Below, one piece after another: positions 31,550 through 39,420 of a stretch of DNA of 48,669 nt. The stretch lies in contig CAZCCC010000005.1 of the NCBI GenBank assembly GCA_964497245.1, forward strand, positions 1-48,669, in the 5' to 3' direction. How positions within the stretch are numbered: the first letter of the stretch is position 1; each line of letters begins with the position of its first letter. A program made the translations under genes and the position numbers. The notes under the pieces are model-generated. The model searched no databases. It worked only from the letters and a program-made list of their open reading frames with translations, and was not told the DNA's origin. This DNA comes from CAZCCC01 sp964497245. Lineage in GTDB: Bacteria > Patescibacteriota > Patescibacteriia > Buchananbacterales > UBA6539.

Positions 31550-32011
31550 ATGTCAACGCCAACAAAAGACATCTACTTAGTTGTTCAAAATGTCAGAAGT
31601 TTATATAACGTCGGGGCGATTTTTAGATGTGCTGATGTTTTTGGCGTTTCTAAAATTTATCTTTGCGGCTATACCGGTTTTCCGCCCAGAGATCAAATTT
31701 CTAAAACCGCCCTGGGAGCGGAAGAATGGATTAATTGGGAGAAAAGAAAACATATTCTACCTCTTATTAGAAAACTTAAAAAAGAAGGATTTAAAATTAT
31801 AGTTTTGGAAACAGGGAAAAAAGCGACACTCTTACCTAAATTTAAGCCCAAATTTCCAATGGTTTTGATTGTAGGCAATGAAATAAAAGGAGTAAGCCGA
31901 GGAGTAATAGCTTTGGCAGATGAAATAGTAGAAATTCCAATGTATGGTAAAAAAGCTTCATTGAATGTTGCTGTTGCTGCGTCAGTTGCATTATACCGGC
32001 TGAGAAGTTAA
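31550..32011 (+). CDS. SpoU/TrmH-family RNA 2'-O-ribose methyltransferase
   Basis: 153 residues with the three SPOUT motifs in order: VQNVRSLYNVGAIFRCADVFG, VLIVGNEIKGVS and IPMYGKKASLNVAVAASVALY. These bind AdoMet in a trefoil knot, and the enzyme acts on tRNA or rRNA ribose. The short length means no extra RNA-binding domain. A -10-like TAAAAA with extended TG (31534-31542) places the start within one base of the ATG, so transcription is probably leaderless. It lies between two tRNA genes. Confidence 0.9.
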   Translation: MSTPTKDIYLVVQNVRSLYNVGAIFRCADVFGVSKIYLCGYTGFPPRDQISKTALGAEEWINWEKRKHILPLIRKLKKEGFKIIVLETGKKATLLPKFKPKFPMVLIVGNEIKGVSRGVIALADEIVEIPMYGKKASLNVAVAASVALYRLRS

Positions 32012-32094
32012 AGACCTTGCAATTTTTTCTAATTTTGTTATAATAATTTCTGTAATTTTCATTAAGATAAAAATTATTAAATTCACCTTTTAGA

Positions 32095-32166
32095 GCGGGT
32101 GTAGTTCAGTGGTAGAATGTCTCCTTGCCAAGGAGAAGATCGCCGGTTCGAATCCGGTCACCCGCT
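32095..32166 (+). tRNA. tRNA-Gly (anticodon GCC)
   Basis: The acceptor stem GCGGGTG / CACCCGC, D loop with GTTCAGTGGTA, anticodon stem CTCCT / AGGAG with loop TTGCCAA, and T arm CCGG-TTCGAAT-CCGG are complete. The 3' CCA is not encoded. A short inverted repeat (AATTCACC / GGTGAATT) encloses the gene. Confidence 0.96.
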
Positions 32167-32178
32167 TTGAACGGTGAA

Positions 32179-32333
32179 TTTTTATTGGCGACGTAGAGCG
32201 AGTGAAACAAAAAGTTAACAACTTTTTGTTTCCGAGCCGAGGAGCCAAAAAGGGTTAATACCCCGTCCCGACTTTACGTCGGGACTGCGGAAGAAGTCGG
32301 CGGAGCTTGCTCCGCGGTTAATACCCTTTATTA
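32179..32333. repeat. Scaffold repeat copy A (hairpin-bearing element)
   Basis: The left block 32179-32204 (ends GTAGAGCGAGTG) and right block 32232-32260 (CCGAGCC...GGGTTAATA), followed by two further hairpins and a final GGTTAATACCC block, recur at 37402-37666. In this copy the position between GCGAGTG and CCGAGCC is filled by a 27-bp A/T hairpin (32205-32231). Confidence 0.8.
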
Positions 32334-32408
32334 CTTTTAAAATAATAATAATATAAAGAATTAAAAAAACTGCCCCCAGTGGTTAATACTGAAAGCAGGA
32401 ATTTTAGG

Positions 32409-33605
32409 TTAATAGGCAATTTGGGCCGCTGAAAATGCAGAACGGATTTCCTCTACGCATTCAGAGTCTTGACCACAAACCGCATACCTGATATAGGGTT
32501 CAAAATGTACCCCGACTAAGCCGGTGCGTTCAATCATTAGAAAGTTGAATTGCTCGGCGCTTTCAATATTTTGACCGAAAGCCCGACTGGGCCTTTGCCA
32601 AAAAGTGAAAAAGCCGGCTTTTGGTTCAACCGCTAAGCGCATGCCGCATTGTAAGAGCGTGCCGATTAGATTTTTTAACCGGTTTTCATATATTAGACGC
32701 ACGGCCTCAATACTTTGGCGATCATGCTCAAAAGCATGAAGAACGCCAATAGCCAATGCAGCATTAAAGCCGCTATCAGTATTGCCTTTTATTTTGGCGA
32801 TGTCACCGATGAAATCCGGAGAACCAACCATGGCGCCAACCCTCCAGCCAGTAAAGTTACCGGCTTTTGACGCTGAAAAGGCTTCAGCCCATGACAGTTT
32901 TGGAAAATTAGTTGCAACATCGGTTAACGCACAGTGTTCATCATCATGTGCCAGAATGGCATAAGCGGCGTCATTGAATAGCCGGATATTTAATTTTTCA
33001 GCCAAAGCGCAAAGTTCTTCTAACCATTGCCGGCTGGCAACTTGGCCTGATGGGTTGTGAGGGTAATTCATCATCACCAAATCAGGTTTTACATCTTCAT
33101 TTGCATTAAGTATTACCGGCGGAAACCGAAATTGATTTTGTCGGTTTAATACAATGTGCGTATGAAAAACGGATGATTTGCCAAAATAACGACACCAATC
33201 TGCGGGTGTTGGATATCCGGGCTTTGTTGTTGTCAAAACAGCAAGGCAACCCGTACCAACTCCGCAAGCCAGCGGAATTAATCCGAGCATAGGCTTGATG
33301 CCGGGAATTGGCAAATAGGCAATTTCTAATGTTGACAAGTCGGTTTTGACGTGGCATTGAACAAAACGGCTGGCAAAATCCGGGCATAGTAGACAGGCAT
33401 TGTCTTGGTATTCGTGCATTTCTTGTTTTCCAGACAACAAAGCATCGGCTGCAGCTTGGCGCGCTGACATTAATGCCGGGCCAGTCGGTTGGCCAATTGA
33501 CAGCCGATAGAGCTTTTGGCCGCCTGCTTCAGCATTAGTGCAGACTTCCTTGATTTGTTGAAACAGGTTTGTGCCTCCTTGAGGTAACCGTGATTGTGGC
33601 ATCAT
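32409..33605 (-). CDS. PLP-dependent class I/II aminotransferase (LL-diaminopimelate aminotransferase-like)
   Basis: 398 residues from the ATG at 33605, which has AAAGGAG nearby; a longer frame begins in the preceding gene and is unlikely. MNYPHNPSGQV (substrate and PLP contacts), LFNDAAYAI and the Schiff-base Lys in SASKAGNFTGWRVG identify a fold-type I aminotransferase. Similarity in layout to DapL, and its place 32 bp after a diaminopimelate-decarboxylase-like gene, suggest lysine or diaminopimelate metabolism. The substrate is not proven. Base composition is clearly more GC-rich than the neighbours, as in its partner gene, suggesting joint transfer. Confidence 0.82.
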   Translation of the reverse strand: MMPQSRLPQGGTNLFQQIKEVCTNAEAGGQKLYRLSIGQPTGPALMSARQAAADALLSGKQEMHEYQDNACLLCPDFASRFVQCHVKTDLSTLEIAYLPIPGIKPMLGLIPLACGVGTGCLAVLTTTKPGYPTPADWCRYFGKSSVFHTHIVLNRQNQFRFPPVILNANEDVKPDLVMMNYPHNPSGQVASRQWLEELCALAEKLNIRLFNDAAYAILAHDDEHCALTDVATNFPKLSWAEAFSASKAGNFTGWRVGAMVGSPDFIGDIAKIKGNTDSGFNAALAIGVLHAFEHDRQSIEAVRLIYENRLKNLIGTLLQCGMRLAVEPKAGFFTFWQRPSRAFGQNIESAEQFNFLMIERTGLVGVHFEPYIRYAVCGQDSECVEEIRSAFSAAQIAY

Positions 33606-33637
33606 TTTTCTCCTTTTGTGTTGTTGAATAGTCAAAT

Positions 33638-34927
33638 TTACTGATTTTGTGGACAAAAAGACCACGGGTTTTTTTGGTAGTAGTAGCGTCGGGCTACCAA
33701 TTCTTCTGCGGTTTCAGCCGGTTGAATGAGATCAACTTGATTGTTAACGCGCAGTATTAATGTTGCCGGTTTTGGTCGGTTATTATAATTATTGCCCATC
33801 TCAATGGCATGAGCACCGGTGTCATGAACAATAACGTGTTGACCTTCATGGAGAGAAAGCAGGCGATCCCAGCCGAAACGGTCAGAATCTTCGCAGGCTG
33901 GTCCGACTACACTGCAGACTATTGGTTTACCCTGAGGTTTTTCAAAAACTGTGATATGGTGATAACCGCCGCCGGGATAATACATTGGCGGCCTCATAAT
34001 TGCAGCCATCGCCGAAGCATCTACCCCGCGAAATTCGCGGTATCCATGTTTTTCATTAATGCATTTGGCGATAAAAACGCCATGTGGTCCTGTAATATAA
34101 CGTCCATTCTCCGAACATAAACGAGGTCGCCAGCCGCGATTAGCTTCAAATTCTTTCAGCAATCGGCCAATGGAGAGACTTAAACTTTCTAGATTAACCG
34201 GTTCTTCTTCTGGCCGGTAGGGAATGCCTAGTCCGCCGCCGATATTAATAATTTCAATTCGGATATTGAGTTCGTCTGCCAGTAATCCGACGACATCTAG
34301 CAACATTTTTGTCGTTTCGGCGTGGCATTCCCATTTCCGTTCGTTGGAAATAACCATGGTGTGTAAACCGAAACGTTTGGCGCCTCGCTGTTGGACCAGT
34401 CTGTAGGCTTCAACAATTTGTTCATGAGGCACGCCATATTTGCAGGTTTCAGGGTTGCCGATGACACTTTGTAATTTGCGCTGTGGCCCTGGATTATAGC
34501 GAAAGCAAATGAATTCAGGAAATGGGTTCGGCACTTTTTCTATAAGGCTAACATCGTCTAAATTTAACAGGCAGCCACCACCTGTTTGAGCTGCTTTAAA
34601 ATCACTATCTGAAGTATTGTTGGAACTGAAAAAGATATCTTCGGGCTTGGCTCCTGATCTTCGGGCTAACTCTAATTCAACTGCAGAGCTGCAATCAAAA
34701 CCCATGCCAAGGGAATGAAGTAGCTTTAAAATTTCAGGATTAGAATTGGCCTTTACTGCAAAAAAGTTGCGGTATTGCGAATCTGCTTGACGCATGGCGG
34801 TATTCAGGCGGTTTGCCGTTTCTATAATTCCGCGTTCATACAGAATATGAAATGGCGAAGGAAAAACCTTAAGTAGCTGAGGAATAAACCTAAGCAAATC
34901 TAGCTCAAATTCTTTGTCCATTGGCAT
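33638..34927 (-). CDS. lysA: Diaminopimelate decarboxylase-like PLP enzyme
   Basis: 429 residues. FFAVKANSNPEILKLL holds the PLP Lys; GMGFDCSSAVELELARRSG, INIGGGLGIPY, and the C-terminal VVGPACEDSDRFGWD with the conserved Cys follow in the order of the group IV decarboxylases (LysA, ornithine/arginine and carboxynorspermidine enzymes). LysA is favoured because of the neighbouring DapL-like aminotransferase, but another amine substrate is possible. SD AAGGAGA lies upstream of the start. Confidence 0.82.
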   Translation of the reverse strand: MPMDKEFELDLLRFIPQLLKVFPSPFHILYERGIIETANRLNTAMRQADSQYRNFFAVKANSNPEILKLLHSLGMGFDCSSAVELELARRSGAKPEDIFFSSNNTSDSDFKAAQTGGGCLLNLDDVSLIEKVPNPFPEFICFRYNPGPQRKLQSVIGNPETCKYGVPHEQIVEAYRLVQQRGAKRFGLHTMVISNERKWECHAETTKMLLDVVGLLADELNIRIEIINIGGGLGIPYRPEEEPVNLESLSLSIGRLLKEFEANRGWRPRLCSENGRYITGPHGVFIAKCINEKHGYREFRGVDASAMAAIMRPPMYYPGGGYHHITVFEKPQGKPIVCSVVGPACEDSDRFGWDRLLSLHEGQHVIVHDTGAHAIEMGNNYNNRPKPATLILRVNNQVDLIQPAETAEELVARRYYYQKNPWSFCPQNQ

Positions 34928-35027
34928 AATCTAAATTCTCCTTTTCTATAAAGTATAGTTGTAGGGTGCAAAAAAGAAGGCATAATACCTCCTTTGTTTA
35001 TTATCATAATTTAATTGTTAAGACGTG

Positions 35028-35198
35028 TCAAGGTAAGAGATTTTTTTGTTCGACAAATCCTTGCTCCCACTCAGGTGGGATTATTGGTTTTTGAAACTCA
35101 AGCCAAACCCAAAACAGGCAGATTATTGAAATGACCAAAAAAACTGTCACTTTTATTATATCTTTTTTTTCAAAGATTTTGGAAAATTTTATATTCAT
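35028..35198 (-). CDS. Small single-TM protein (56 residues)
   Basis: The peptide begins MNIKFSKIFEKKDIIK, has a TM segment (VTVFLVISIICLFWVWLEF) and ends in a polar tail (EQGFVEQKNLLP). On the minus strand an extended -10 (TGC then TAAAAT, 35210-35205) puts the start of transcription exactly at the ATG, so it is leaderless. A small palindrome (CCCACTCAGGTGGG type) lies within the coding part. It is too short for confident assignment, but start, promoter and stop agree. Confidence 0.55.
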   Translation of the reverse strand: MNIKFSKIFEKKDIIKVTVFLVISIICLFWVWLEFQKPIIPPEWEQGFVEQKNLLP

Positions 35199-35360
35199 AC
35201 AATAATTTTAGCAGGAATTTCTTATAAAGGGAAATTTTTAATTTTAAATTCTTAGCTAAGTGGTTTTTGTCATTTATTGGTTATTTTCAGGTTTTATGGC
35301 AGTTTCGTATTTTTATTTGCCCAAAGTCGCAGCTTGATTTATAATTAAATTAATAACTTT

Positions 35361-36803
35361 ATGGAAGAAATAATCCGAAAGAATAATAATTTACTTGGTA
35401 TGCTTAAAGCTGAGCAGTGTTCAGAAAATACTAAGCAGGATCATACCCGCTATTATTTTTTAAATAAGGAGGGTAAGGCAAAAAGAATATTGATTCAAGA
35501 TGCCACCTTTGTAATTACCGTTAATGCTGATAATCGTTTGTCTGTTTTACGAAATTACTCCATATATATAATTGACGGTAAAATTAAGGCGGTTTTTCCT
35601 GCAGGAAAAAAACTTATTCCAACTAATAAAATTGACTTGGTTTATAATGCCGGAACAAGGGGAGGAATTGTGGTGACCCCGGGTTTCATAAATGGACATG
35701 CTCATCCGCCGATGTATATGCTTCGGTCATCAATGACTTTAGATAAAGGAGACATCAGGGAGCAAGTCTTAAAAATGGCGAAACTTGAGTATGAAATGAA
35801 TTATCATGATTTTTTTCTTGGGGCAATTGGTGATTTTACCGAAGAACAAAAAAATGGCATTACTACCACTTTCAGCCATTATGGTATTTTTGAACCGATT
35901 GACCAGGCTGCGAAAATTACCAAACAAAATGTTATAAATGCTGTTTCCGCTGTTTCTAATTCTCATCCTAATAATTCGCCGGAAATGGTTGAAAAGATAT
36001 TAAAAAATAGAAAAAAATATTTTTCCAAACCGGCGATTGCCATTCATTACATTCATAAAGCTGATCAAAAACAGCTGAAGAAAATAAAAGATTTGATAAA
36101 AAAGCATAGAGTTCTTTTTACTATGCACTGCGCGGAAAATGAAGAATGGGTGCAGGAATGCGTAAGCAAATATGGCAAACGAACCATTGAAGTTTTGGTT
36201 GATTTGGGTTTTGCCAATTCAAATTTGATACTTTCTCATGCTGTTCATGTGACCGATGATGAGATAAAACTTATAAAAAAATATAAGATTGGAATTGTTC
36301 ATTTGCCGACTTCAAATCGTCTGCATAAAAGCGGAGATTTTCGTTATCCTGATTTTTTTAAATATAAAGCCAATTCAAGGATTTGTCTTGGAACAGACAG
36401 TGTAATTTCTAAAAATAGTTTGGATTTGCTTTCTGAGGCTTTGCAGACAAGAATTACTCATATTGATAAGCATCGTGTTTTATATGAAGATCTGTTTAAA
36501 ATGATTACTTCCCAGTCGGCTGAGATTTTGAAGCTCGGCAAGGTGGGAAAAATTTTGCCGGGATTCAGGGCAGATTTGGCTTTTTGGAAACTTAGAGACA
36601 GGGGATTTTTGCCTTATAATAAAAGAAAGCCAATCAGCCTGATTGGAAATATGATTACCCATGGCGGAAGGAATGTTCGGGATTTGATGATTAATGGAGA
36701 ATTTGTTGTTTCCAACCGGATTCACAATTTAATAAATGAAACTCAGCTTTTGATTAATTTGCAGGATTCTCACATGAAGCTGCGCAGGCGTCTAAAAGAT
36801 TAA
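35361..36803 (+). CDS. Amidohydrolase (TRZ/ATZ, deaminase-like)
   Basis: 480 residues. VTPGFINGHAHPPMYMLRS contains the HxH metal pair, IAIHYIHKAD and LFTMHCAENEEWVQEC further ligands, LSHAVHVTDDEI the third, and ICLGTDSVIS the metal-binding Asp. This is the pattern of the metal-dependent cytosine/adenosine deaminase and chlorohydrolase branch, often annotated as S-adenosylhomocysteine or methylthioadenosine deaminase. The exact substrate is unknown. Promoter: TTGCCC (35317-35322), 17 bp, TATAAT (35340-35345). The downstream lipoprotein starts 24 bp after the stop. Confidence 0.88.
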   Translation: MEEIIRKNNNLLGMLKAEQCSENTKQDHTRYYFLNKEGKAKRILIQDATFVITVNADNRLSVLRNYSIYIIDGKIKAVFPAGKKLIPTNKIDLVYNAGTRGGIVVTPGFINGHAHPPMYMLRSSMTLDKGDIREQVLKMAKLEYEMNYHDFFLGAIGDFTEEQKNGITTTFSHYGIFEPIDQAAKITKQNVINAVSAVSNSHPNNSPEMVEKILKNRKKYFSKPAIAIHYIHKADQKQLKKIKDLIKKHRVLFTMHCAENEEWVQECVSKYGKRTIEVLVDLGFANSNLILSHAVHVTDDEIKLIKKYKIGIVHLPTSNRLHKSGDFRYPDFFKYKANSRICLGTDSVISKNSLDLLSEALQTRITHIDKHRVLYEDLFKMITSQSAEILKLGKVGKILPGFRADLAFWKLRDRGFLPYNKRKPISLIGNMITHGGRNVRDLMINGEFVVSNRIHNLINETQLLINLQDSHMKLRRRLKD

Positions 36804-36827
36804 ATAATTAATAATTTATTAAAAATT

Positions 36828-37343
36828 ATGAACAACAAAAGATTTTTATTGTTTTTTGTGCTAATTTTTGCTTTGGCGGCCGTTTTTTCCGGTTGTGTAA
36901 AAAGCTGGGAGCAGAGAAGCGCAGAAAAATATATTGAGAGTCAAACCGGTATGAATGTTAATGTCAAAGACGAAGGTTTTACAATCAAAGATGGAGAAGG
37001 GAATGAATTTTCTCTTACACAAGAACAGGAAATTCCTGAAAGTTGGCCAAACAATGTTACTTATTATAAAAAAGGGGTAATTGAGAGTGCTTCAGTTTTA
37101 GCGCTTCCGGGCGGAAAAACTTTTTCATTGCTTGTTTATACCGATGATAGTTTTGGTGAAGTTGTTTCTTATTTCAAAGATGAATTTGAAAAGCAGGGAT
37201 TTAAAACAGTTTTAGATATGACTACCGGTGATAGTTCATTGCTTGGTTTTGAAAAAGATGATTTATCTTCAACAGTTGGAATTTCGGTCAATAAAGGGAA
37301 GATTGAAATCACTCAGACATTGAATGAGAAAACCGAAGAATAA
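36828..37343 (+). CDS. Secreted lipoprotein
   Basis: 171 residues. The signal peptide MNNKRFLLFFVLIFALAAVF ends in SGC, a lipobox. The mature domain (ESWPNNVTYYKKGVIESASVLALP...FGEVVSYFKDEFEKQGFKTV...SSTVGISVNKGKIEITQTL) has alternating strands and one helix, similar to small membrane-anchored domains seen in many Gram-positive and CPR proteins. No enzymatic residues. Likely in an operon with the amidohydrolase. Confidence 0.75.
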   Translation: MNNKRFLLFFVLIFALAAVFSGCVKSWEQRSAEKYIESQTGMNVNVKDEGFTIKDGEGNEFSLTQEQEIPESWPNNVTYYKKGVIESASVLALPGGKTFSLLVYTDDSFGEVVSYFKDEFEKQGFKTVLDMTTGDSSLLGFEKDDLSSTVGISVNKGKIEITQTLNEKTEE

Positions 37344-37381
37344 GCAAATAAGTTAATTGGAAAATATTATAGACTAATAAA

Positions 37382-37406
37382 AATGGAGCAGAAAGACTCC
37401 ATTTTT
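37382..37406. terminator. Terminator downstream of the lipoprotein
   Basis: AATGGAG / CTCCATT stem followed by TTTTT. The scaffold repeat copy B begins directly in this T run. Confidence 0.75.
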
Positions 37407-37666
37407 ATTGGCGACGTAGAGCGAGTGCCCAGCACCTATTTTACGTATCAATGAATAAAAGCGTTAAATAATTTTTTAAAAAATTAAATAGTTTTTTTAA
37501 TTTATATATGGTATTAGTAAAATAGGTGCTGGGCCGAGCCGAAAAGCCAAAAAGGGTTAATACCTCGTCCCGATTTTTCCTCCGCCTTTGGCGGAGTGAA
37601 AAATCGAGGATCCCGTCTTGTATATCTTAATTAAGGTGCGGGATTCCGCGGTTAATATCCTTTATT
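37402..37666. repeat. Scaffold repeat copy B with inserted CAGCACC element
   Basis: The left block 37402-37427 and right block 37534-37562 match copy A (32179-32260). Between GCGAGTG and CCGAGCC, where copy A has a 27-bp hairpin, this copy carries the 106-bp inverted-repeat element at 37428-37533. Further right is a nested hairpin with a CCGCCTTTGGCGG core, then the shared GTTAATA-type end block. The gap 37344-37707 holds no gene. Confidence 0.8.
37428..37533. repeat. CAGCACC inverted-repeat element, copy 3
   Basis: The perfect arms CCCAGCACCTATTTTAC and GTAAAATAGGTGCTGGG surround an AT-rich centre. The pairing extends one more base pair into the scaffold. This is the longest copy, at 106 bp. 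Confidence 0.88.
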
Positions 37667-37707
37667 TTTAATGTCATTAATGATATTTTTATCCAGATTG
37701 GTTTAAT

Positions 37708-39420
37708 CTAACCGTATGTTTCCCTTGAATTTTTTAACTCTTTTATCTCAGTTTTTTTTCTAGGTGAGAAGCTGGTATGTAAAATCTTTTTTCTTATTTT
37801 TTTGTTAATAAAAAATTCATCATAAACTTTTTTAACTTTTTTATTTTGATGAGCGCATTTTATATCATTTGATTCGTCAATTGAGTATAAAGATTCAGAT
37901 CTGTTTTTAATAATTTTTTGAGTTGTAGGCAAAGGTTGACCACCGCCGCCTACACAGCCTCCGGGACAAGCCATTACTTCCACGGCATCGTAGGCCTTGG
38001 GATTTTTTTTAATTTCTCCAATAATTTTTTGAGCATTTTTAATGCCATTAACCACACAAACTTTAACTAATTTTTCTCCAACTGTAATTTCTTTACGTTT
38101 AATGCCGTTTATTCCTCTTATTTCTTTTATGGCATTATTTTCTAATTTTTTACCAGTCATTTTAAAATAGGCTGTGCGGAAAGCTGATTCAAAAACCCCA
38201 CCGCTTGAACCATAAATTACGCCAGCGCCGGACGGATCACCTAAAGGATCATCGGCTTTTTGAGTCTCAATATTTTTTAGATCAATTCCTTTTGATTTAA
38301 AAAGGCGGAACAATTCCCTGGTTGTTAAAACACAATCAACCGGTTTTTGTCCATTAATTTTCAGCTCCGATCTTTTGATTTCAAATTTTTTGGCTACGCA
38401 GGGCATGATTGAAACCACAAAGACGTTTTTTGGATCAATTTTATTTTTTTGGCACCAATAATTTTTAATTATTCCTCCAAGCATTATCTGAGGTGAACGT
38501 GAGGTACATAAGTTATCGGTTAATTCAGGGTAATTGAATTCTAAAAATTTGACCCAAGCCGGACAACAAGAAGACATTGCCGGCAAGTTTTTGCCGGTTT
38601 TTAGTCTTTCAATTAATTCGTCGGATTCTTCCATTGTTGTAAAATCAGCGCCTAAAGCAGTATCAAAAACATAATCAAAACCGGCTTTTTTTAAAGCGGC
38701 AACCAGTTTGCCGGTAACAATTTCGCCTTTTTCCATGCCAAATTCTTCGCCTATACTGGTTCTAATTGAAGGGGCAAATTGAGCAATTTTTATTTTATTT
38801 TTGTCTTTGTTAAAATCTTTTAGCACTTCAAATTCACCCACTCCTTCAATAGCACCTGCCGGGCAGTGAATAATGCATTGGCCGCAGTTTATACAATCTT
38901 TAGTTTTAGATAAGTGAATTCTACCATTGCTATTTATTTTAAGGTAATTAATAGGACAAACTTCAAGGCAGTTTTGGCATCCAATACATTTAGTTTGGTC
39001 AAAAACAATTGTTCCAACTTGAAAAATTTTATCTTTTTTATTTTTTTTGCTCTTTGGGGTTAAATTGTACTTTTTAGCCAACTGCAATAGTTTGCAATGC
39101 AGAAACCAAACACAGTCATCACATTCTAAAAGATGCTTTTTCATGATAGATTTCAGATTTTTCTTTCTGGTTTTGTATAGTTTCTCCGATTCGGTTGAGA
39201 TCTCCATTCCATTTTGGATTTTTGTTTCGCAAGCTTTCAAAAAGCCTTTGTGATTTTTAATTTCAACAATGCACATTCCGCAATTTGCTTTAGGTTTAAG
39301 ATCGGGGTGGTAACAAATATTTGGTATGTCAATTCCATTTTCCAAAGCAACATCTAAAATAGTTTTTCCTTCATTGGCTAAATATTTTTTATTATTTATT
39401 TTTATTGAAATTTTTTTCAT
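37708..39420 (-). CDS. hydA: [FeFe] hydrogenase, catalytic subunit
   Basis: 570 residues. N-terminal [2Fe-2S] domain (Cys36, 47, 50, 64), a His-ligated cluster (His96, Cys100, 103, 109) and two 4Fe-4S clusters (Cys145/148/151/155 and Cys176/179/182/186) precede the H-cluster domain. The three H-cluster signatures are SSCCPAW (Cys285, 286), MPCVAKKFE (Cys341) and VMACPGGCVGGGGQP (Cys485, 489). The usual Thr of TSCCP is Ser. It is the modular layout of group A enzymes such as HydA/HndD and should be active in H2 metabolism if maturases exist elsewhere; none is in the window. Its start overlaps the end of guaB by four bases. Confidence 0.93.
   Translation of the reverse strand: MKKISIKINNKKYLANEGKTILDVALENGIDIPNICYHPDLKPKANCGMCIVEIKNHKGFLKACETKIQNGMEISTESEKLYKTRKKNLKSIMKKHLLECDDCVWFLHCKLLQLAKKYNLTPKSKKNKKDKIFQVGTIVFDQTKCIGCQNCLEVCPINYLKINSNGRIHLSKTKDCINCGQCIIHCPAGAIEGVGEFEVLKDFNKDKNKIKIAQFAPSIRTSIGEEFGMEKGEIVTGKLVAALKKAGFDYVFDTALGADFTTMEESDELIERLKTGKNLPAMSSCCPAWVKFLEFNYPELTDNLCTSRSPQIMLGGIIKNYWCQKNKIDPKNVFVVSIMPCVAKKFEIKRSELKINGQKPVDCVLTTRELFRLFKSKGIDLKNIETQKADDPLGDPSGAGVIYGSSGGVFESAFRTAYFKMTGKKLENNAIKEIRGINGIKRKEITVGEKLVKVCVVNGIKNAQKIIGEIKKNPKAYDAVEVMACPGGCVGGGGQPLPTTQKIIKNRSESLYSIDESNDIKCAHQNKKVKKVYDEFFINKKIRKKILHTSFSPRKKTEIKELKNSRETYG

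Noticed and set aside
7311..37534. Integron attC sites as an explanation of the CAGCACC inverted repeats
   Set aside because: The ends lack the RYYYAAC and GTTRRRY core sites, there is no cassette array spacing and no integrase in the window.
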